In this document: in pieces, positions 45,598 to 56,900 of the stretch | Layout: the number at the start of each line of letters is the position of its first letter | Position numbering within the stretch: position 1 is the first letter of the stretch | Assembly (NCBI RefSeq): GCF_016406085.1 | Contig: NZ_JAEHFJ010000012.1 | Location: 1-64,000 of the forward strand | Length of the DNA stretch: 64,000 nt | Origin: Aureibaculum flavum | GTDB lineage: Bacteria; Bacteroidota; Bacteroidia; Flavobacteriales; Flavobacteriaceae | Reading direction: 5' to 3' | Notes under the pieces: generated by a model | The model's input: the letters and a program-made list of their open reading frames with translations, nothing else | Told to the model about the DNA's origin: nothing | Database searches by the model: none | Made by a program: the position numbers and the translations under genes

Positions 45598-46464
45598 TTA
45601 AAAATCGAAATAAAAGGCCTTTTTAGTTCCAAATTTGGTGATTAATAGCTGAGCGTCAGTATTCGTAATTTTTATTGGACTTAACATTGGCGTTATTGTT
45701 TTTTTAGATTTATTTCTTACCTCTATAAAAATGTTATCAATTGAGAGATATTGATTTTCTTCATTTTTAAGAAAAAAGATAGAAACTTTTGAATGTTTAT
45801 AAGCCAATCCTTTTTCAGCATTGCTAATCAAATCGATACCTTGTTCTTTTAGGTTTGCAATTATTTTTTCTTCTGTATAAAAAGAATTAAAATCAAAATC
45901 TAAAGTTAGTTTAGTATACCAATTGTTGAATTTTAACGAATATGGGTTTTCAGGAAATAATAAGGTGTATCTGATTGCTATAAAGAAAATAATTAGAGCT
46001 TCAACGATCCAAATAGCGGTAAGTATTAACCCATTTACTGGAGCATCCATACTGCCTAAAGACCATGTGCCATATTTGTTTATTTCAGCAATTATTGAAA
46101 AGAAGTTATTAGGATAAAAGAAATAGCTAGTAAATTCATTTAGGTTAGGAATACTGCCTGAAAGAGTAAATAGTATAAAAGCAATCCAATGTGAATAATA
46201 AACAATAATTAACGAAAAAAGGGTCAAATAAAGTCTTCTTGTTCTTGTTGTAATTTTAAATATTTTACCGGTTATTTGAATAGAAAATGCTACAGTAAAT
46301 CCTAATCCAACAGTTATAAAAAAATTAAAATATATAATTGGTATTAAGTATGTCAGATTATAAAGCCAACCTAGAAATACTGATATTAAAAAAATAAAGA
46401 AAAATCCCAATATTGCAGATGTTGGGTTTGAATGATTTTGTGCTTCGTATTTAGAAAAATTCAT
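45598..46464 (-). CDS. Multi-pass membrane protein of unknown function
   Basis: 288 residues. About five hydrophobic helices in residues 15-175 (LGFFFIFLISVFLGWLYNL and following), then a soluble C-terminal domain of about 100 residues. No recognised motif. The stop lies two bases past the TerB gene's stop on the other strand. Confidence 0.65.
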   Translation of the reverse strand: MNFSKYEAQNHSNPTSAILGFFFIFLISVFLGWLYNLTYLIPIIYFNFFITVGLGFTVAFSIQITGKIFKITTRTRRLYLTLFSLIIVYYSHWIAFILFTLSGSIPNLNEFTSYFFYPNNFFSIIAEINKYGTWSLGSMDAPVNGLILTAIWIVEALIIFFIAIRYTLLFPENPYSLKFNNWYTKLTLDFDFNSFYTEEKIIANLKEQGIDLISNAEKGLAYKHSKVSIFFLKNEENQYLSIDNIFIEVRNKSKKTITPMLSPIKITNTDAQLLITKFGTKKAFYFDF

Positions 46465-46488
46465 AAAAGAAGGTAAATTTCAGGTCTA

Positions 46489-47640
46489 TTATTTGTTTTT
46501 AAAACAACTTACAAATTTTTGAAAATCATCATCAGAGTTATAAACACTTGGTGAAACTCTAATGGCATCACCACGGTAAGAAACATGAATTTGTTCCTCT
46601 TTAAATTTTGTTTTTAATTGTTGTAATTGAATATGTTCAGGTAAATAAACACCAAACAGATGTTTACTTCTATAAGCATCATCTTCAATAATACATCCTA
46701 AGTTTCTTAGTTCAGAAACTCCTTTCTTAGAAATAGAATGGCAATAATTTTGAAAATGTTCAGGTTGCCATTTCAATAGTTGATTAATACTTTCAGTTAA
46801 CATCGGAACCAAAATAAAATTACTGCATTCCCCCATATTATAGCGTCCTGCTTTTGGTTGATAGCCAGGATTGTAATTTACCAATTGTGTAAAGTCTTCA
46901 CTTTTATAACGGTTAATCCAATTATTTTCAAGCGGTTCGCCATCGTTAAAATCGTCAGAATAATAGGCCATACCTAATCCATAAGGGCCCATTAGCCATT
47001 TGTAACCCACAGATATGACGGCATCTGGTTTTATTTCTTTAACGGAGAATGGAGCGGCTCCAATAAATTGTGAGCCATCAATAATCAATGCTGCGTTATA
47101 CAGTTTTGATTTTTCTCTAATTGCCATTAAGTCAAATATTGTACCATCTGCCCAATGAATTGGACCTAAACTAATCACAGCAGTTTTTTTATTTATGGCA
47201 TCTAATATATTTTTATTCCACGCTTTACCTTTTTCTGTGAGATTTTTTGGAGTAGCAATTACTTTTATTGTTGCTTTTTTTTGGGCAGCTACTTTTTGCC
47301 AAGCATAAACATTACTAGGAAATTGAGCATCTACTATTATAATTTCGTCACCAGCTTCAAGTTTTACATTATTAGCGGCATTTGCTAAACCGTACGAGGC
47401 GGAAGGAATTATTGCTGTATTGTTAAAATCGGGCACATCAATTAGTTCAGCAAAAGCTTTTTTTAGCATTTCTGGACCATTAAAAAAATCGTCAACACCT
47501 ATTGTATGAGGAAATCCTTGTTTTGATACTGCGTCATGTCCTGCTTTTTCAACACTTTTTAATTGCGGAGACATGTAAGCCCCGTTAAGATAAGTTATGG
47601 ATTCAGGAAGGTTAAATAATGATTTTTGATTTGTTAGCAT
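46489..47640 (-). CDS. Class V aminotransferase
   Basis: 383 residues. The PLP lysine is in SVGYKWLMGPYGLG, preceded by LIIDGSQFIGAAPFSV (Asp binding the pyridine). It has YLNGAYMSPQLKSVE at the start and HVSYRGDAIRVSPSVYN at the end, like cysteine-desulfurase and isopenicillin-epimerase-type family members. Substrate not predictable; it is not next to suf/isc genes. Confidence 0.85.
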   Translation of the reverse strand: MLTNQKSLFNLPESITYLNGAYMSPQLKSVEKAGHDAVSKQGFPHTIGVDDFFNGPEMLKKAFAELIDVPDFNNTAIIPSASYGLANAANNVKLEAGDEIIIVDAQFPSNVYAWQKVAAQKKATIKVIATPKNLTEKGKAWNKNILDAINKKTAVISLGPIHWADGTIFDLMAIREKSKLYNAALIIDGSQFIGAAPFSVKEIKPDAVISVGYKWLMGPYGLGMAYYSDDFNDGEPLENNWINRYKSEDFTQLVNYNPGYQPKAGRYNMGECSNFILVPMLTESINQLLKWQPEHFQNYCHSISKKGVSELRNLGCIIEDDAYRSKHLFGVYLPEHIQLQQLKTKFKEEQIHVSYRGDAIRVSPSVYNSDDDFQKFVSCFKNK

Positions 47641-47722
47641 GAAATAAAGAATTGATGTCTATAAAACGGAATACCGATGTATGTGCTGGATTGTTTCTAC
47701 TGAATCAAAAATAGGTAAAAAA

Positions 47723-49975
47723 TTAATGTAATAAATAACGGAGCCCGAAAAAACCTCTTATTCCTTGATTCGGTGCATAAACATAAGCAGGGTCAAAAGT
47801 TAGGGCATACGGATTATCGGCTGTGGCTACAGCATTACCATTTGGGTCAAATTGTACATTTTTATCAAAAGGATCATTAGCACGGGCAATTATAAAGGGA
47901 TTTCCTTTATTTGGTGTCCAGTTTAATAAGTTCTTTACACCTCCATAAAGTTCTATGTTTTTAAATCCATCATAAGTGAATTGAATATTTTGTATGCTCC
48001 AAGCTGGCGAGTATTCATTTCGAGGATCTAAATCACTCAAAAGAGGTAATCGCATTGGTCCGTAAATGTTACCTGTATAATCAACAATGATATTTGGTTT
48101 GAAAAATTTATAGGATATTGACCATGTTCCGGTAAACTTTTCCGTTAAAATCTGGTTGGTTTTTATATTATTTTCAGTTTTTGATACCTCTTGAAAAGTA
48201 ACACCTGCCATTACTTTTAATCCGTTGCTGAAAACAGCATCAACATTTGCACTTAAACCTTTTGTAGTTGCATGTCCATCAAGATTACTATAGATGATTT
48301 CATTTGGATTGCTATCATAATCTGGTAAAATTAAATTGGTAAAATGAGTATACCATGCAGAAGCATCTACTGAAAAGATGATATCATTTTTAGTATAGAA
48401 TTTTTGAAGAAAATTAAGATTAACATTGTAAGAACGTTCTGGTTTTAAGTCTTCAGTAATAATAACCTCTCGTGAACCTGTTAGTGCTGCATGTTCTTCA
48501 GTAAACAAATTCACTACTCTAAAACCTGTACCAGCATTTAGTCTGATTATAGCTTCTTCAGAAGGTTTAAATCGATAGGCTAACCTTGGTGTAAAAATAT
48601 TACCATGTCGGCTGTCATAATCATATCTAGCACCCAAAAGGAGGGTATGCTTTTTGTTAAATGCTATTTCGTCTTGAAGAAATAATGAAGGAATGGTAAC
48701 TTCATCCGCTTTATTAGTTGCTGGAGTATTGTCATTATAATAATTGTACCGTGCAGCAACACCCATTAAAATATCGTGATTGTTGAGTTTTTTATCCCAT
48801 GTTAATTGTCCAAAACCAATACGTTGTTGAGCTAAATAGGCAACGTCGCCATAAACAGAATTTTGGTCATGATCGGTATAGGAAAATGAAAGCATCATTT
48901 TTTCTTTTATGGGTAATTGGTATTTACTCAAAACTTCAAATCTAGAGGTGTAAATACTCTCACCATAAACTTCATTTCCTCCTCTGTAGCTTTTATTCCA
49001 ATCCATTTCACCACCCCATCTGTCTTCATAAAAGTATCTACCAGCAATTGAAAAAACTCTGTCATCCTTGCGTTTAAAATCCCATTTTTGAAATAGTGAA
49101 ATTCTATCTTGTAAAGTTACATCTGTAAAGTTATCGTCGTTGTTATCAATAGGATTGCTATAGTTAAAGTAATTTGCTCCAAATAGCATTGTTGCTTTTT
49201 TTCCTAATTTTGATTTAAATCCAAAGTCAGCATTTATTTCACCCCATGATGAGGCATTTCCATCAAAGAAAAATTGAGGAGCATTTTCAGGTATTTTTGT
49301 AATTATATTTATGAGTCCACCAACAGCTTCACTACCATATAGAGAGGACGCAGGTCCCTTTACAATTTCTACCTGTTCAATTAATGAATTAGGAATTCCA
49401 GATAATCCATAGACTGTTGACAATCCACTAACTATTGGCATTCCATCAATTAAAACCATAGTGTACGGACCTTCTAATCCGTTAATATGAATATCACCTG
49501 TGTTACAAACATTACAGTTTAATTGTGGCCGTACTCCATTTACATTCTGTAAGGCTTCAAAAATATTTGGGGTAGGGTTTCTTTTAAAAAAAGTAGGCGT
49601 GTAAACTTCAACTGGTACGGGACTTTCTAATCGACTTACGGCCTTTAATGTGCCAGTGACTACAATCTCTTCTAAAGAATTGTCTTCTTTTAAATTGAAG
49701 TTTATTTTTAATGGAGTATTGGTAACATTTATTTTCTTTTTTACGGTACCGTATCCTGAAAAGGAAACAAATATAGTGTATGAACCTTCCTTAACGTTCA
49801 CTATGGTGTAAAATCCATTTTTATCGGTTGCAGCACCTTGTTTTGAGTCAGATAAATAAACATTTGCAAAAGGTAAAGGCCCATCATTACTAGTGATTAA
49901 TCCCGAAATAGTACTGGTTTGACTAAATAAAGCGGCAGTATGTATCATAAAAATAAGGGTAAATACTCTAAACAT
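47723..49975 (-). CDS. TonB-dependent receptor, probably iron-regulated
   Basis: 750 residues: signal peptide, carboxypeptidase-regulatory-like domain (GPLPFANVYLSDSKQGAATDK, ~29-105), TonB-box region EEIVVTG, plug (CNTGDIHINGLEGPYTMVLIDG, VEIVKGPASSLYGSEAVGGLINI) and barrel. NVCNTG in the plug is a conserved cysteine pair. Divergent from a DtxR-type regulator and sharing a 36-bp inverted repeat with it, so metal or siderophore uptake under iron control is likely. A TATATTTG box lies within the shared region. Confidence 0.88.
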   Translation of the reverse strand: MFRVFTLIFMIHTAALFSQTSTISGLITSNDGPLPFANVYLSDSKQGAATDKNGFYTIVNVKEGSYTIFVSFSGYGTVKKKINVTNTPLKINFNLKEDNSLEEIVVTGTLKAVSRLESPVPVEVYTPTFFKRNPTPNIFEALQNVNGVRPQLNCNVCNTGDIHINGLEGPYTMVLIDGMPIVSGLSTVYGLSGIPNSLIEQVEIVKGPASSLYGSEAVGGLINIITKIPENAPQFFFDGNASSWGEINADFGFKSKLGKKATMLFGANYFNYSNPIDNNDDNFTDVTLQDRISLFQKWDFKRKDDRVFSIAGRYFYEDRWGGEMDWNKSYRGGNEVYGESIYTSRFEVLSKYQLPIKEKMMLSFSYTDHDQNSVYGDVAYLAQQRIGFGQLTWDKKLNNHDILMGVAARYNYYNDNTPATNKADEVTIPSLFLQDEIAFNKKHTLLLGARYDYDSRHGNIFTPRLAYRFKPSEEAIIRLNAGTGFRVVNLFTEEHAALTGSREVIITEDLKPERSYNVNLNFLQKFYTKNDIIFSVDASAWYTHFTNLILPDYDSNPNEIIYSNLDGHATTKGLSANVDAVFSNGLKVMAGVTFQEVSKTENNIKTNQILTEKFTGTWSISYKFFKPNIIVDYTGNIYGPMRLPLLSDLDPRNEYSPAWSIQNIQFTYDGFKNIELYGGVKNLLNWTPNKGNPFIIARANDPFDKNVQFDPNGNAVATADNPYALTFDPAYVYAPNQGIRGFFGLRYLLH

Positions 49976-50003
49976 AGTTGGTAATTGTATATTAATATTT
50001 TGA

Positions 50004-50011
50004 CAAATATA
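50004..50011 (-). promoter_or_regulatory. -7 promoter box for the TonB receptor
   Basis: TATATTTG on the minus strand, 28 bases before the receptor ATG. Its upstream side touches the inverted repeat at 50010-50045. Confidence 0.6.
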
Positions 50012-50045
50012 AATATATTTTTAGGTTTGACTAAAAATATATTTA
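50010..50045. promoter_or_regulatory. 36-bp perfect inverted repeat, putative DtxR-family operator
   Basis: Fifteen-base arms TAAATATATTTTTAG and CTAAAAATATATTTA flank the centre gtttga. The core TTAGG..CTAA resembles DtxR/IdeR-type operators (TTAGGTTAGGCTAACCTAA style). It lies between the receptor -7 box and the regulator -7 box, where a bound repressor would block the receptor promoter's -33 region. Confidence 0.7.
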
Positions 50046-50060
50046 ATAAAATTAAAAACG

Positions 50061-50068
50061 TATATTTG
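50061..50068 (+). promoter_or_regulatory. -7 promoter box for the dtxR/feo operon
   Basis: TATATTTG fits TAnnTTTG and lies 18 bases before the ATG at 50087. This supports the choice of that start, since the earlier possible start at 49985 lies upstream of the promoter. Confidence 0.6.
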
Positions 50069-50086
50069 CATAGTCAAAATTATTAT

Positions 50087-50743
50087 ATGCTTAGTTCTTC
50101 TGAAGAAAATTATTTAAAATCGATTTATCATCTTGAGCTTCTTGAGCCCAAAGGAGTTAGTACCAATGCTATTGCAAAAAAAATGAATACCAAAGCATCA
50201 TCTGTAACGGATATGGTACAGAAGTTATCTGATAAAAAATTGGTAGTCTATAAAAAATATCAAGGTGTTCAACTTTCTAAAGAGGGAAAAGGAATTGCAG
50301 TTTATTTGGTAAGAAAACATCGCTTATGGGAATGTTTTTTAGTAGATAAATTAGATTTTGCATGGGATGAGGTACATGAAATTGCAGAACAGTTAGAGCA
50401 TATAAAGTCAGACGATTTGGTGGATAAGCTTGATGAATTTTTGGATTTCCCAACGATAGATCCACATGGGGACCCTATTCCAGATAAGGATGGTAACATT
50501 ACCAAAAGGGAAAAAATTCAATTGTCTTATTTAGAGGTAAACCAAGAAAGTACTTTGTTAGGAGTTAAAGATTCGTCAGACGAATTTTTAAGATATTTAG
50601 ATAAAAACGAGATTGCAATAGGTCAAAAAATTACGGTACTTGCTAAAGAGCCTTTTGATAATTCTTTAACGATTAAAGTTGGAAAAAAGGAGATGTTAAT
50701 TTCACAAAAAGCGGCTCATAACTTATATTTAATAAAAAAATGA
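50087..50743 (+). CDS. DtxR/MntR-family iron- or manganese-dependent regulator
   Basis: 218 residues from ATG 50087 (MLSSSEENYLKSIYHLE). N-terminal winged helix (SVTDMVQKLSDKKLVVYKKYQGVQLS), dimerisation and metal-binding helices ([22 protein letters not shown]), and a short C-terminal SH3-like domain. It binds DNA when loaded with Fe2+ or Mn2+ and represses uptake genes. It likely binds the inverted repeat just upstream. It overlaps the next gene by ATGA and heads the feo operon. Confidence 0.9.
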   Translation: MLSSSEENYLKSIYHLELLEPKGVSTNAIAKKMNTKASSVTDMVQKLSDKKLVVYKKYQGVQLSKEGKGIAVYLVRKHRLWECFLVDKLDFAWDEVHEIAEQLEHIKSDDLVDKLDEFLDFPTIDPHGDPIPDKDGNITKREKIQLSYLEVNQESTLLGVKDSSDEFLRYLDKNEIAIGQKITVLAKEPFDNSLTIKVGKKEMLISQKAAHNLYLIKK

Positions 50744-51774
50744 ATTACAATCCAACATATGCATTATTAATATTTTTCGGACTGGTTCTGATATCATATT
50801 TATTGTTTAGACCAAAATCAGGATGGTTTTGGGTCATTAAGAATAATTTAAAATCAAACGAAAAAATAGTTATTGAAGATGTTTTAAAACAATTATATCA
50901 CACGGAGAATGCCGGAAAAGATATGAATTTACATCAGCTAAGTAATTCATTGAAATTTGATGAAAGAACCATAGTTGATGTTATTAAAAAAATGACAATT
51001 ATTGAATTGTTAACCTTTGATGGCGAAAATTTAAAATTAACGGATTCTGGTAGAGATTATGCATTGCGAATTGTTAGAGTGCATAGGCTTTGGGAAAAAT
51101 ATTTAGCTGAAAAAACAGGTTTTGATAAAATGGAGTGGCACGATCGAGCAGAAGATATGGAGCATAAATTGAGCCATGAGGAAACCGATTTATTAGCCAC
51201 ACATTTAGGAAATCCGCAATATGATCCACATGGAGATCCTATTCCCACCAAATTGGGAAAAGTGGCTGATTTAGAAGGTGAATTTTTGTCATCTTTAAAA
51301 GTTGGTTCTGTTGGTAGAATAGTGCATATAGAAGATGAGCCTGATGTAATTTACAAACAAATACTTGCAGAGAAAATTCATATTGGTTCTCAAATAAGAG
51401 TTATAGAAAATAATAAAGAACGCGTGGTTTTTTATGCGGAAGGCCAAGAGTTTGTTTTAGCTCCAATAGTTGCGGCAAATATTACCATTACGCTTCTTGA
51501 AAAAGAAGAATCATTAGAAGAGAATATGGCTAGATTATCTAGTTTAAAAGATAATGAAGAGGCTTCTATTATAGGAATTTCAAAAGAAAGTAGAGGAGAT
51601 AGCAGAAGAAGATTATTGGATTTAGGATTTGTAAGGGGTGCTAAAATAAGCATTGATTTAGAGAGCCCTTTTGGTAATCCTATTGCTTATTTAATTAAAG
51701 GCACCAGCATTGCTTTAAGGCATGATCAAGCTTCTAAAATTCTCATCAAAAAGGGTATAGAAAATGGAAAATAA
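50740..51774 (+). CDS. Membrane-anchored DtxR-like protein fused to FeoA
   Basis: 344 residues. One membrane helix ([16 protein letters not shown], ~8-24), a winged helix ([14 protein letters not shown]), the DtxR metal-binding segment [18 protein letters not shown] with DPHGDPIP, an SH3-like stretch, and a C-terminal FeoA domain ([41 protein letters not shown], ~285-335). It seems to be a duplicate of the preceding regulator that gained a membrane anchor and a FeoA. FeoA domains touch FeoB; the fusion may tie iron sensing to transport. It overlaps feoB by 11 bases. Confidence 0.85.
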   Translation: MNYNPTYALLIFFGLVLISYLLFRPKSGWFWVIKNNLKSNEKIVIEDVLKQLYHTENAGKDMNLHQLSNSLKFDERTIVDVIKKMTIIELLTFDGENLKLTDSGRDYALRIVRVHRLWEKYLAEKTGFDKMEWHDRAEDMEHKLSHEETDLLATHLGNPQYDPHGDPIPTKLGKVADLEGEFLSSLKVGSVGRIVHIEDEPDVIYKQILAEKIHIGSQIRVIENNKERVVFYAEGQEFVLAPIVAANITITLLEKEESLEENMARLSSLKDNEEASIIGISKESRGDSRRRLLDLGFVRGAKISIDLESPFGNPIAYLIKGTSIALRHDQASKILIKKGIENGK

Positions 51775-52528
51775 AGTAAATAGTGCTTGTGAAACCTGCC
51801 CGCAATTTAATGCGAAAGGATTAAAAAAGTTAGGCGTTCATACAGATAATATTGACTATGTAGTCGCTTTAGCGGGTAATCCAAATACAGGAAAAAGTAC
51901 CGTTTTTAATGCATTAACTGGTTTGCGTCAACATACAGGAAATTGGCCAGGTAAAACGGTGGTTAGAGCCGAAGGTGCTTTTGAGTATAATGACAGTAAA
52001 TTTAAATTGGTTGATTTACCAGGAACCTATTCACTATTATCTACATCGCAAGATGAGGAGGTGGCACGAGATTTTATTCTTTTCGGAAAGCCTAATGTAA
52101 CTGTAATTGTTGTAGATGCCAGTAGGTTAGAACGAAATCTAAATTTAGTATTACAAATATTAGAGATTACAGATAAAGCAGTGTTATGCTTAAACCTTAT
52201 GGATGAGGCCAAAAGAAATAACATTAAAATAGATGAAAGAACGCTCTCTAGAGATTTGGGAATACCTGTGGTGCCAACAAGTGCTCGGTTTAACGAAGGG
52301 ATTCCTGATTTAATACAAACGATTAGCGAAGTGGCTTCAGGAAAAATAATTTGTAAACCACATAGAATAAAAAATGTACCCAAAAAAATTGAAGATGCTG
52401 TTGAAAAGTTGAGTACAGAGATAAAAAAACAGTTTCCAACGATACCAAATAGTCGATGGATTGCCTTTAGATTGTTAGAAGGTGATAATCGTATTATAAA
52501 AGCGTTAAAAACAGGTGAATTTGCTTAA
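51764..52528 (+). CDS. FeoB GTPase (N-terminal) domain as separate protein
   Basis: 254 residues. G1 [10 protein letters not shown]2 region [10 protein letters not shown]3 DLPGTYSL, G4 [10 protein letters not shown]5 TSAR, then the start of the GDI-like helices ([13 protein letters not shown]). The N-terminus carries ACETCP, a small Cys motif. This is the cytosolic G-protein half of FeoB. It stops at TAA 52526-52528; a second in-frame TAA follows six bases later and the permease half restarts in the same frame. Confidence 0.9.
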   Translation: MENKVNSACETCPQFNAKGLKKLGVHTDNIDYVVALAGNPNTGKSTVFNALTGLRQHTGNWPGKTVVRAEGAFEYNDSKFKLVDLPGTYSLLSTSQDEEVARDFILFGKPNVTVIVVDASRLERNLNLVLQILEITDKAVLCLNLMDEAKRNNIKIDERTLSRDLGIPVVPTSARFNEGIPDLIQTISEVASGKIICKPHRIKNVPKKIEDAVEKLSTEIKKQFPTIPNSRWIAFRLLEGDNRIIKALKTGEFA

Positions 52529-52537
52529 AAATAACAA

Positions 52538-53953
52538 ATGAATAAAGACGAGATAGAAAATTTAATAACCTTATCTTCAGATTTACGCTGGAAAATCGGC
52601 GACGATTTTCACGATAGTTTAGCAGAAGGTATTTATGCTGATGCTTCTGAAATTTCAAATGCATCAGTAAGCAAAGATAATGAGAAGAAAAAGTTTCGTT
52701 TAGATGCGAAGATTGATAGAATTGTAACGAGTAAAACGTGGGGATTTCCAATCATGTTTTTAGTGTTGGCTTTGATATTATGGATTACAATTATAGGTGC
52801 TAATTACCCATCAGCTATGTTAGCTGATGTATTGCTAGATATTGTTCATCCCTTTTTAAAAGGATTGGCAGCGGGTATAGGAATGCCGTGGTGGTTAGAC
52901 GGATTTTTAATTGATGGTGTTTATTTAGCTGTCGCATGGGTTATTGCTGTAATGTTGCCACCCATGGCTATCTTTTTTCCTTTATTTACATTGCTTGAAG
53001 ATTTTGGTTATTTGCCTAGAGTAGCCTTTAATATGGACTATTTGTTTAAAAAATCTGGAGCTCATGGTAAACAAGCATTAACGATGAGTATGGGTTTTGG
53101 CTGTAACGCTGCAGGAGTAGTAGCAACACGAATTATTGATAGTCCAAGAGAACGTTTAATTGCAATTATTACTAATAATTTTTCATTATGTAATGGTCGT
53201 TGGCCTACTCAGATATTAATAGCTACCATTTTTATAGGTGCCGTAGTTCCTTCTTCACTTTCTACCGTTGCTTCTATGTCGGCGGTTATTGGAATTGCAA
53301 TTTTAGGAATATTTTTTATGTTTTTAACATCATGGGCTCTAACGAAAACGGTGTTAAAAGGAGAGGTTTCCACTTTTAATTTGGAATTACCACCTTATCG
53401 TCCTCCAAGAGTATTAAAAACAATTTATACTTCATTAATTGACAGAACTTTAATTGTTTTATGGAGAGCTATTGTTTTTGCAGCTCCGGCCGGTGCGGTA
53501 ATATGGTTAATCTCGAATATTTATATAGGTAATGAAAGTATTGCCGCTTGGACAATAGATTCTTTAGATAGTTTTGGTTTTCTACTGGGTTTAAATGGAG
53601 TCATTTTATTGGCGTATATCGTAGCTATTCCAGCAAATGAAATTGTTATACCAACTATTTTGATGTTAACTGTTTTAGTTACTGGTGTTACAGGAGGTGA
53701 AGGTGCGGGAGTTATGTTTGAATTAGATTCAGTAAATGCCACAGGCGATTTATTACGATCAGGAGGCTGGACCTTGCTTACAGCGGTTAATTTGATGTTA
53801 TTTAGCTTGTTGCACAATCCGTGTAGTACAACTATTTATACCATATATAAAGAAACAAATAGTTTAAAATGGACAACTGTGGCTACTCTTTTACCAGTAA
53901 TTATGGGTTTTGTAGTTACTTTTTTAGTTGCACAAATTTGGCGATTGTTTTGA
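52538..53953 (+). CDS. FeoB ferrous iron permease domain as separate protein
   Basis: 471 residues. Starts [14 protein letters not shown], a piece matching the end of the FeoB linker, then a helical permease with two Gate domains: [44 protein letters not shown] and [16 protein letters not shown]. Together with the upstream gene the two halves make about 725 residues, a normal FeoB. Takes up Fe2+ across the inner membrane with the separate GTPase and the FeoA fusion. Confidence 0.92.
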   Translation: MNKDEIENLITLSSDLRWKIGDDFHDSLAEGIYADASEISNASVSKDNEKKKFRLDAKIDRIVTSKTWGFPIMFLVLALILWITIIGANYPSAMLADVLLDIVHPFLKGLAAGIGMPWWLDGFLIDGVYLAVAWVIAVMLPPMAIFFPLFTLLEDFGYLPRVAFNMDYLFKKSGAHGKQALTMSMGFGCNAAGVVATRIIDSPRERLIAIITNNFSLCNGRWPTQILIATIFIGAVVPSSLSTVASMSAVIGIAILGIFFMFLTSWALTKTVLKGEVSTFNLELPPYRPPRVLKTIYTSLIDRTLIVLWRAIVFAAPAGAVIWLISNIYIGNESIAAWTIDSLDSFGFLLGLNGVILLAYIVAIPANEIVIPTILMLTVLVTGVTGGEGAGVMFELDSVNATGDLLRSGGWTLLTAVNLMLFSLLHNPCSTTIYTIYKETNSLKWTTVATLLPVIMGFVVTFLVAQIWRLF

Positions 53954-53981
53954 TATAATATACTTTTATAAAAAAATCGAT

Positions 53982-56900
53982 TTGCAACCATCAACATTTC
54001 AAGTTTATAATGCATCCGCAGGAAGTGGTAAAACATTTACGCTTGTAAAGTCTTATTTAAAGATTTTATTAGAAACGGAAGAGACGTATCGTTTTCAACA
54101 TATTTTAGCCGTAACCTTTACCAATAAGGCAGCGGCAGAAATGAAAACTAGGGTGATAGAAAATCTAAGAGCATTTTCTAATCCTGATATTTTAAAAAAT
54201 AAAACAGACCTTTTTAAGACAATAGAAGCTGATTTTTTAAAGGAAGGAGTAATTGTAAATGATATTGCATTACATCAACGCTCCAAAAAAGTAGTAAATG
54301 CTATTCTTCAAAATTATTCTGCATTTAATATAACCACCATTGATAGTTTTACACATCGGTTAATTCGAAGTTTTGCTCATGATTTGGGACTGTCGCTTAA
54401 TTTTGATGTTGAAATGGATGCCAATTCGTTATTAGACGAGGCTGTAGATCAATTGATTTCTCAAATTGGTGAAGATGCTGAATTAACAACCATTTTAATC
54501 GATTTTGCATTACAGAAAACAGATGATGATAAGTCGTGGGATATAACACGAGAACTAAAAGAAATTGCCAAAATATTATTGAATGAAAATGATAAAATAC
54601 AGCTCGAAAAAATTCAAGAAAAACCAATAAAAGATTTTATTGACTTAAAAAATCAGTTACTTAAAGATCAAAAATTACTAGAAAGCCAATTCAAGTCAAT
54701 TGGTGAAGAAGGTATAAGAATTATTGAAAATTTGGGATTAAATTTCAATGACTTTTTTAGGTCAATGTTACCCAATCATTTTAAAAATATAGCTTACAAT
54801 TTAGAAAAGGCTAAATTTTTTAATGTAAATAGCTTAAGAGAAAAGGTAACGAATCAAGAGTTTTATGCAAAATCAAAATCACCTGATATAAAAGCAGCCA
54901 TTGATGGCGTAGCCTCTGAATTAAGCTCTTTGTATTTTGAGTCTGAAAAAATATATCAAGAATATATTTTAAAGCAACTTTTTCTTAAGAACTTAATTCC
55001 ACTTGCCGTATTAAGTCGTATTAACAAGACCTTAAACGAGATAAAAGAAGAAAAGAATATTCGCTTAAATGCTGAGTTTAATCAGCTTATAAGTAAAAAT
55101 TTGCAAGATCAACCGGCACCTTATATTTACGAGCGTATTGGTGAAAAATTCAAGCATTATTTTATTGATGAAATGCAAGATACATCCTTGCTGCAATGGC
55201 ATAATATCATTCCGTTAATAAAAAACGCTTTGTCTCAAGAACATACCGGATTGCTTTTGGTGGGTGACACCAAACAGTCCATTTATCGTTGGCGAGGAAG
55301 TGAGCCAGAGCAGTTCCTAAAATTGGCTCAAGATGGAGATACGCATGCTCATAACCCTTTTCATATAAAAAAAGAGTTACGGTCTTTAGAAACGAATTAT
55401 CGAAGCTATACGGAGGTTATTAATTTTAACAACAACTTTTTTCAATACATTTCTAATTATTTTAATGAAGTTGATTACAAGGATATTTACTTTAATGAGA
55501 ATAGGCAACAACAAACCAATAAAGTGGGCGGGTATGTTTCGTTATCTTTTGTTGAAAAAGGCTTAGTTGCTGATGAAAAGGAGTTGGCTTACGGAGAAAA
55601 AGTACTACAGATTATTAAAAATGCAGCGGAAGATTTTCAATTAAATGAAATTTGTGTACTCACAAGAACAAAGAAGCATGGTGTTGCTATTGCCAATTTT
55701 TTAACAGAAAATAATGTCGATATTATCAGTTCAGAAACGTTGTTATTACAGAATTCTGAAAAGGTTAATTATGTGATTGATGTATTAACCTATCTTCAAA
55801 ATAACAACGATAAAGAGGCTAAGTTTAATCTGCTCTATTTTTTATATAATCATTTAGGTGTGACTAGTGATAAGCACTTGTTTTTTAAAGAATTAATTGA
55901 CTTGTCTGTCGTAGAGTTATTTCAGTATTTAAACGATTTTCAAATTGACTTTGACCCTAAAGAAATTGGACAATTACCACTTTATGAAAGTGTTGAGTAT
56001 ATTTTAAGAAGCGTTCATTTTAATGAAACTTCTGATGCCTATTTACAATTCTTTTTAGATGAGGTATTAAAATATTCACTAAAAAAATCAACAGATACTC
56101 GAGCGTTTTTAGAATTTTGGAAAGATAAAAAAGATAAGCTCAGTATCGTAGTGCCTGAAGAAAAAAATGCCGTTCAGATTATGACCATTCATAAGTCTAA
56201 AGGACTGGAGTTTCCAGTAGTTATTTTTCCTTTCGATTTAGATATTTATAGAGATATGGGGTCTAAAGGTTGGTATTCGATTGAAAACCCTGAAGACTTT
56301 AATAATTTTGAGACTTTATTGGTCAATCAGAGTAAATCGTTAGAGAATATTGGCGAACTAGGTCAGCAGTTGTATCAATCCTATCGAAATGAAAAAGAAT
56401 TAGACAATATTAATTTGCTATATGTAACTTTTACTAGGGCCATTGAGCAATTATATATTATTGGAGAGCAAAAAACGCTGAAGGATAAACCTGCCACTTC
56501 TTCTCAGTTTTTAATGGATTTTCTAGATAAAAAAGGGGAGTGGAGTGAGACTAAAACGGAATATACTTTCGGAAATAAAGAAAGAGTTTCTGTTAAGCCT
56601 GAGGACAAGAAAAACACGGTACAATTCAATCAATTAATGAGTACTTCTTGGCAATCGCATAACATTGCTATTGTGGCAAATTCTTCATTATTATGGGATA
56701 GTGAGCGAGGTGAATCTATTAAATATGGTAATTTAATTCACGAATTGATGGCTCAGATCAAAACGGCAGATGATATTGAAGAGGTTATTCAAAAATATGT
56801 GAGTTTAGGGAATATTATTGCGAGTGATAAGGAAACAATTAATGGTTTAATCCATCAAATCGTATCACATCCAAGTTTAGAAAGTTATTACCAGCAGAAC

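Noticed and set aside
49985-50086. N-terminal extension of the DtxR regulator
   Set aside because: It would start upstream of the predicted operator and promoter; the family's usual start is the ATG at 50087.
52526-52537. FeoB treated as one gene with a sequencing error
   Set aside because: Two in-frame stops would both have to be errors; the split is more likely real.
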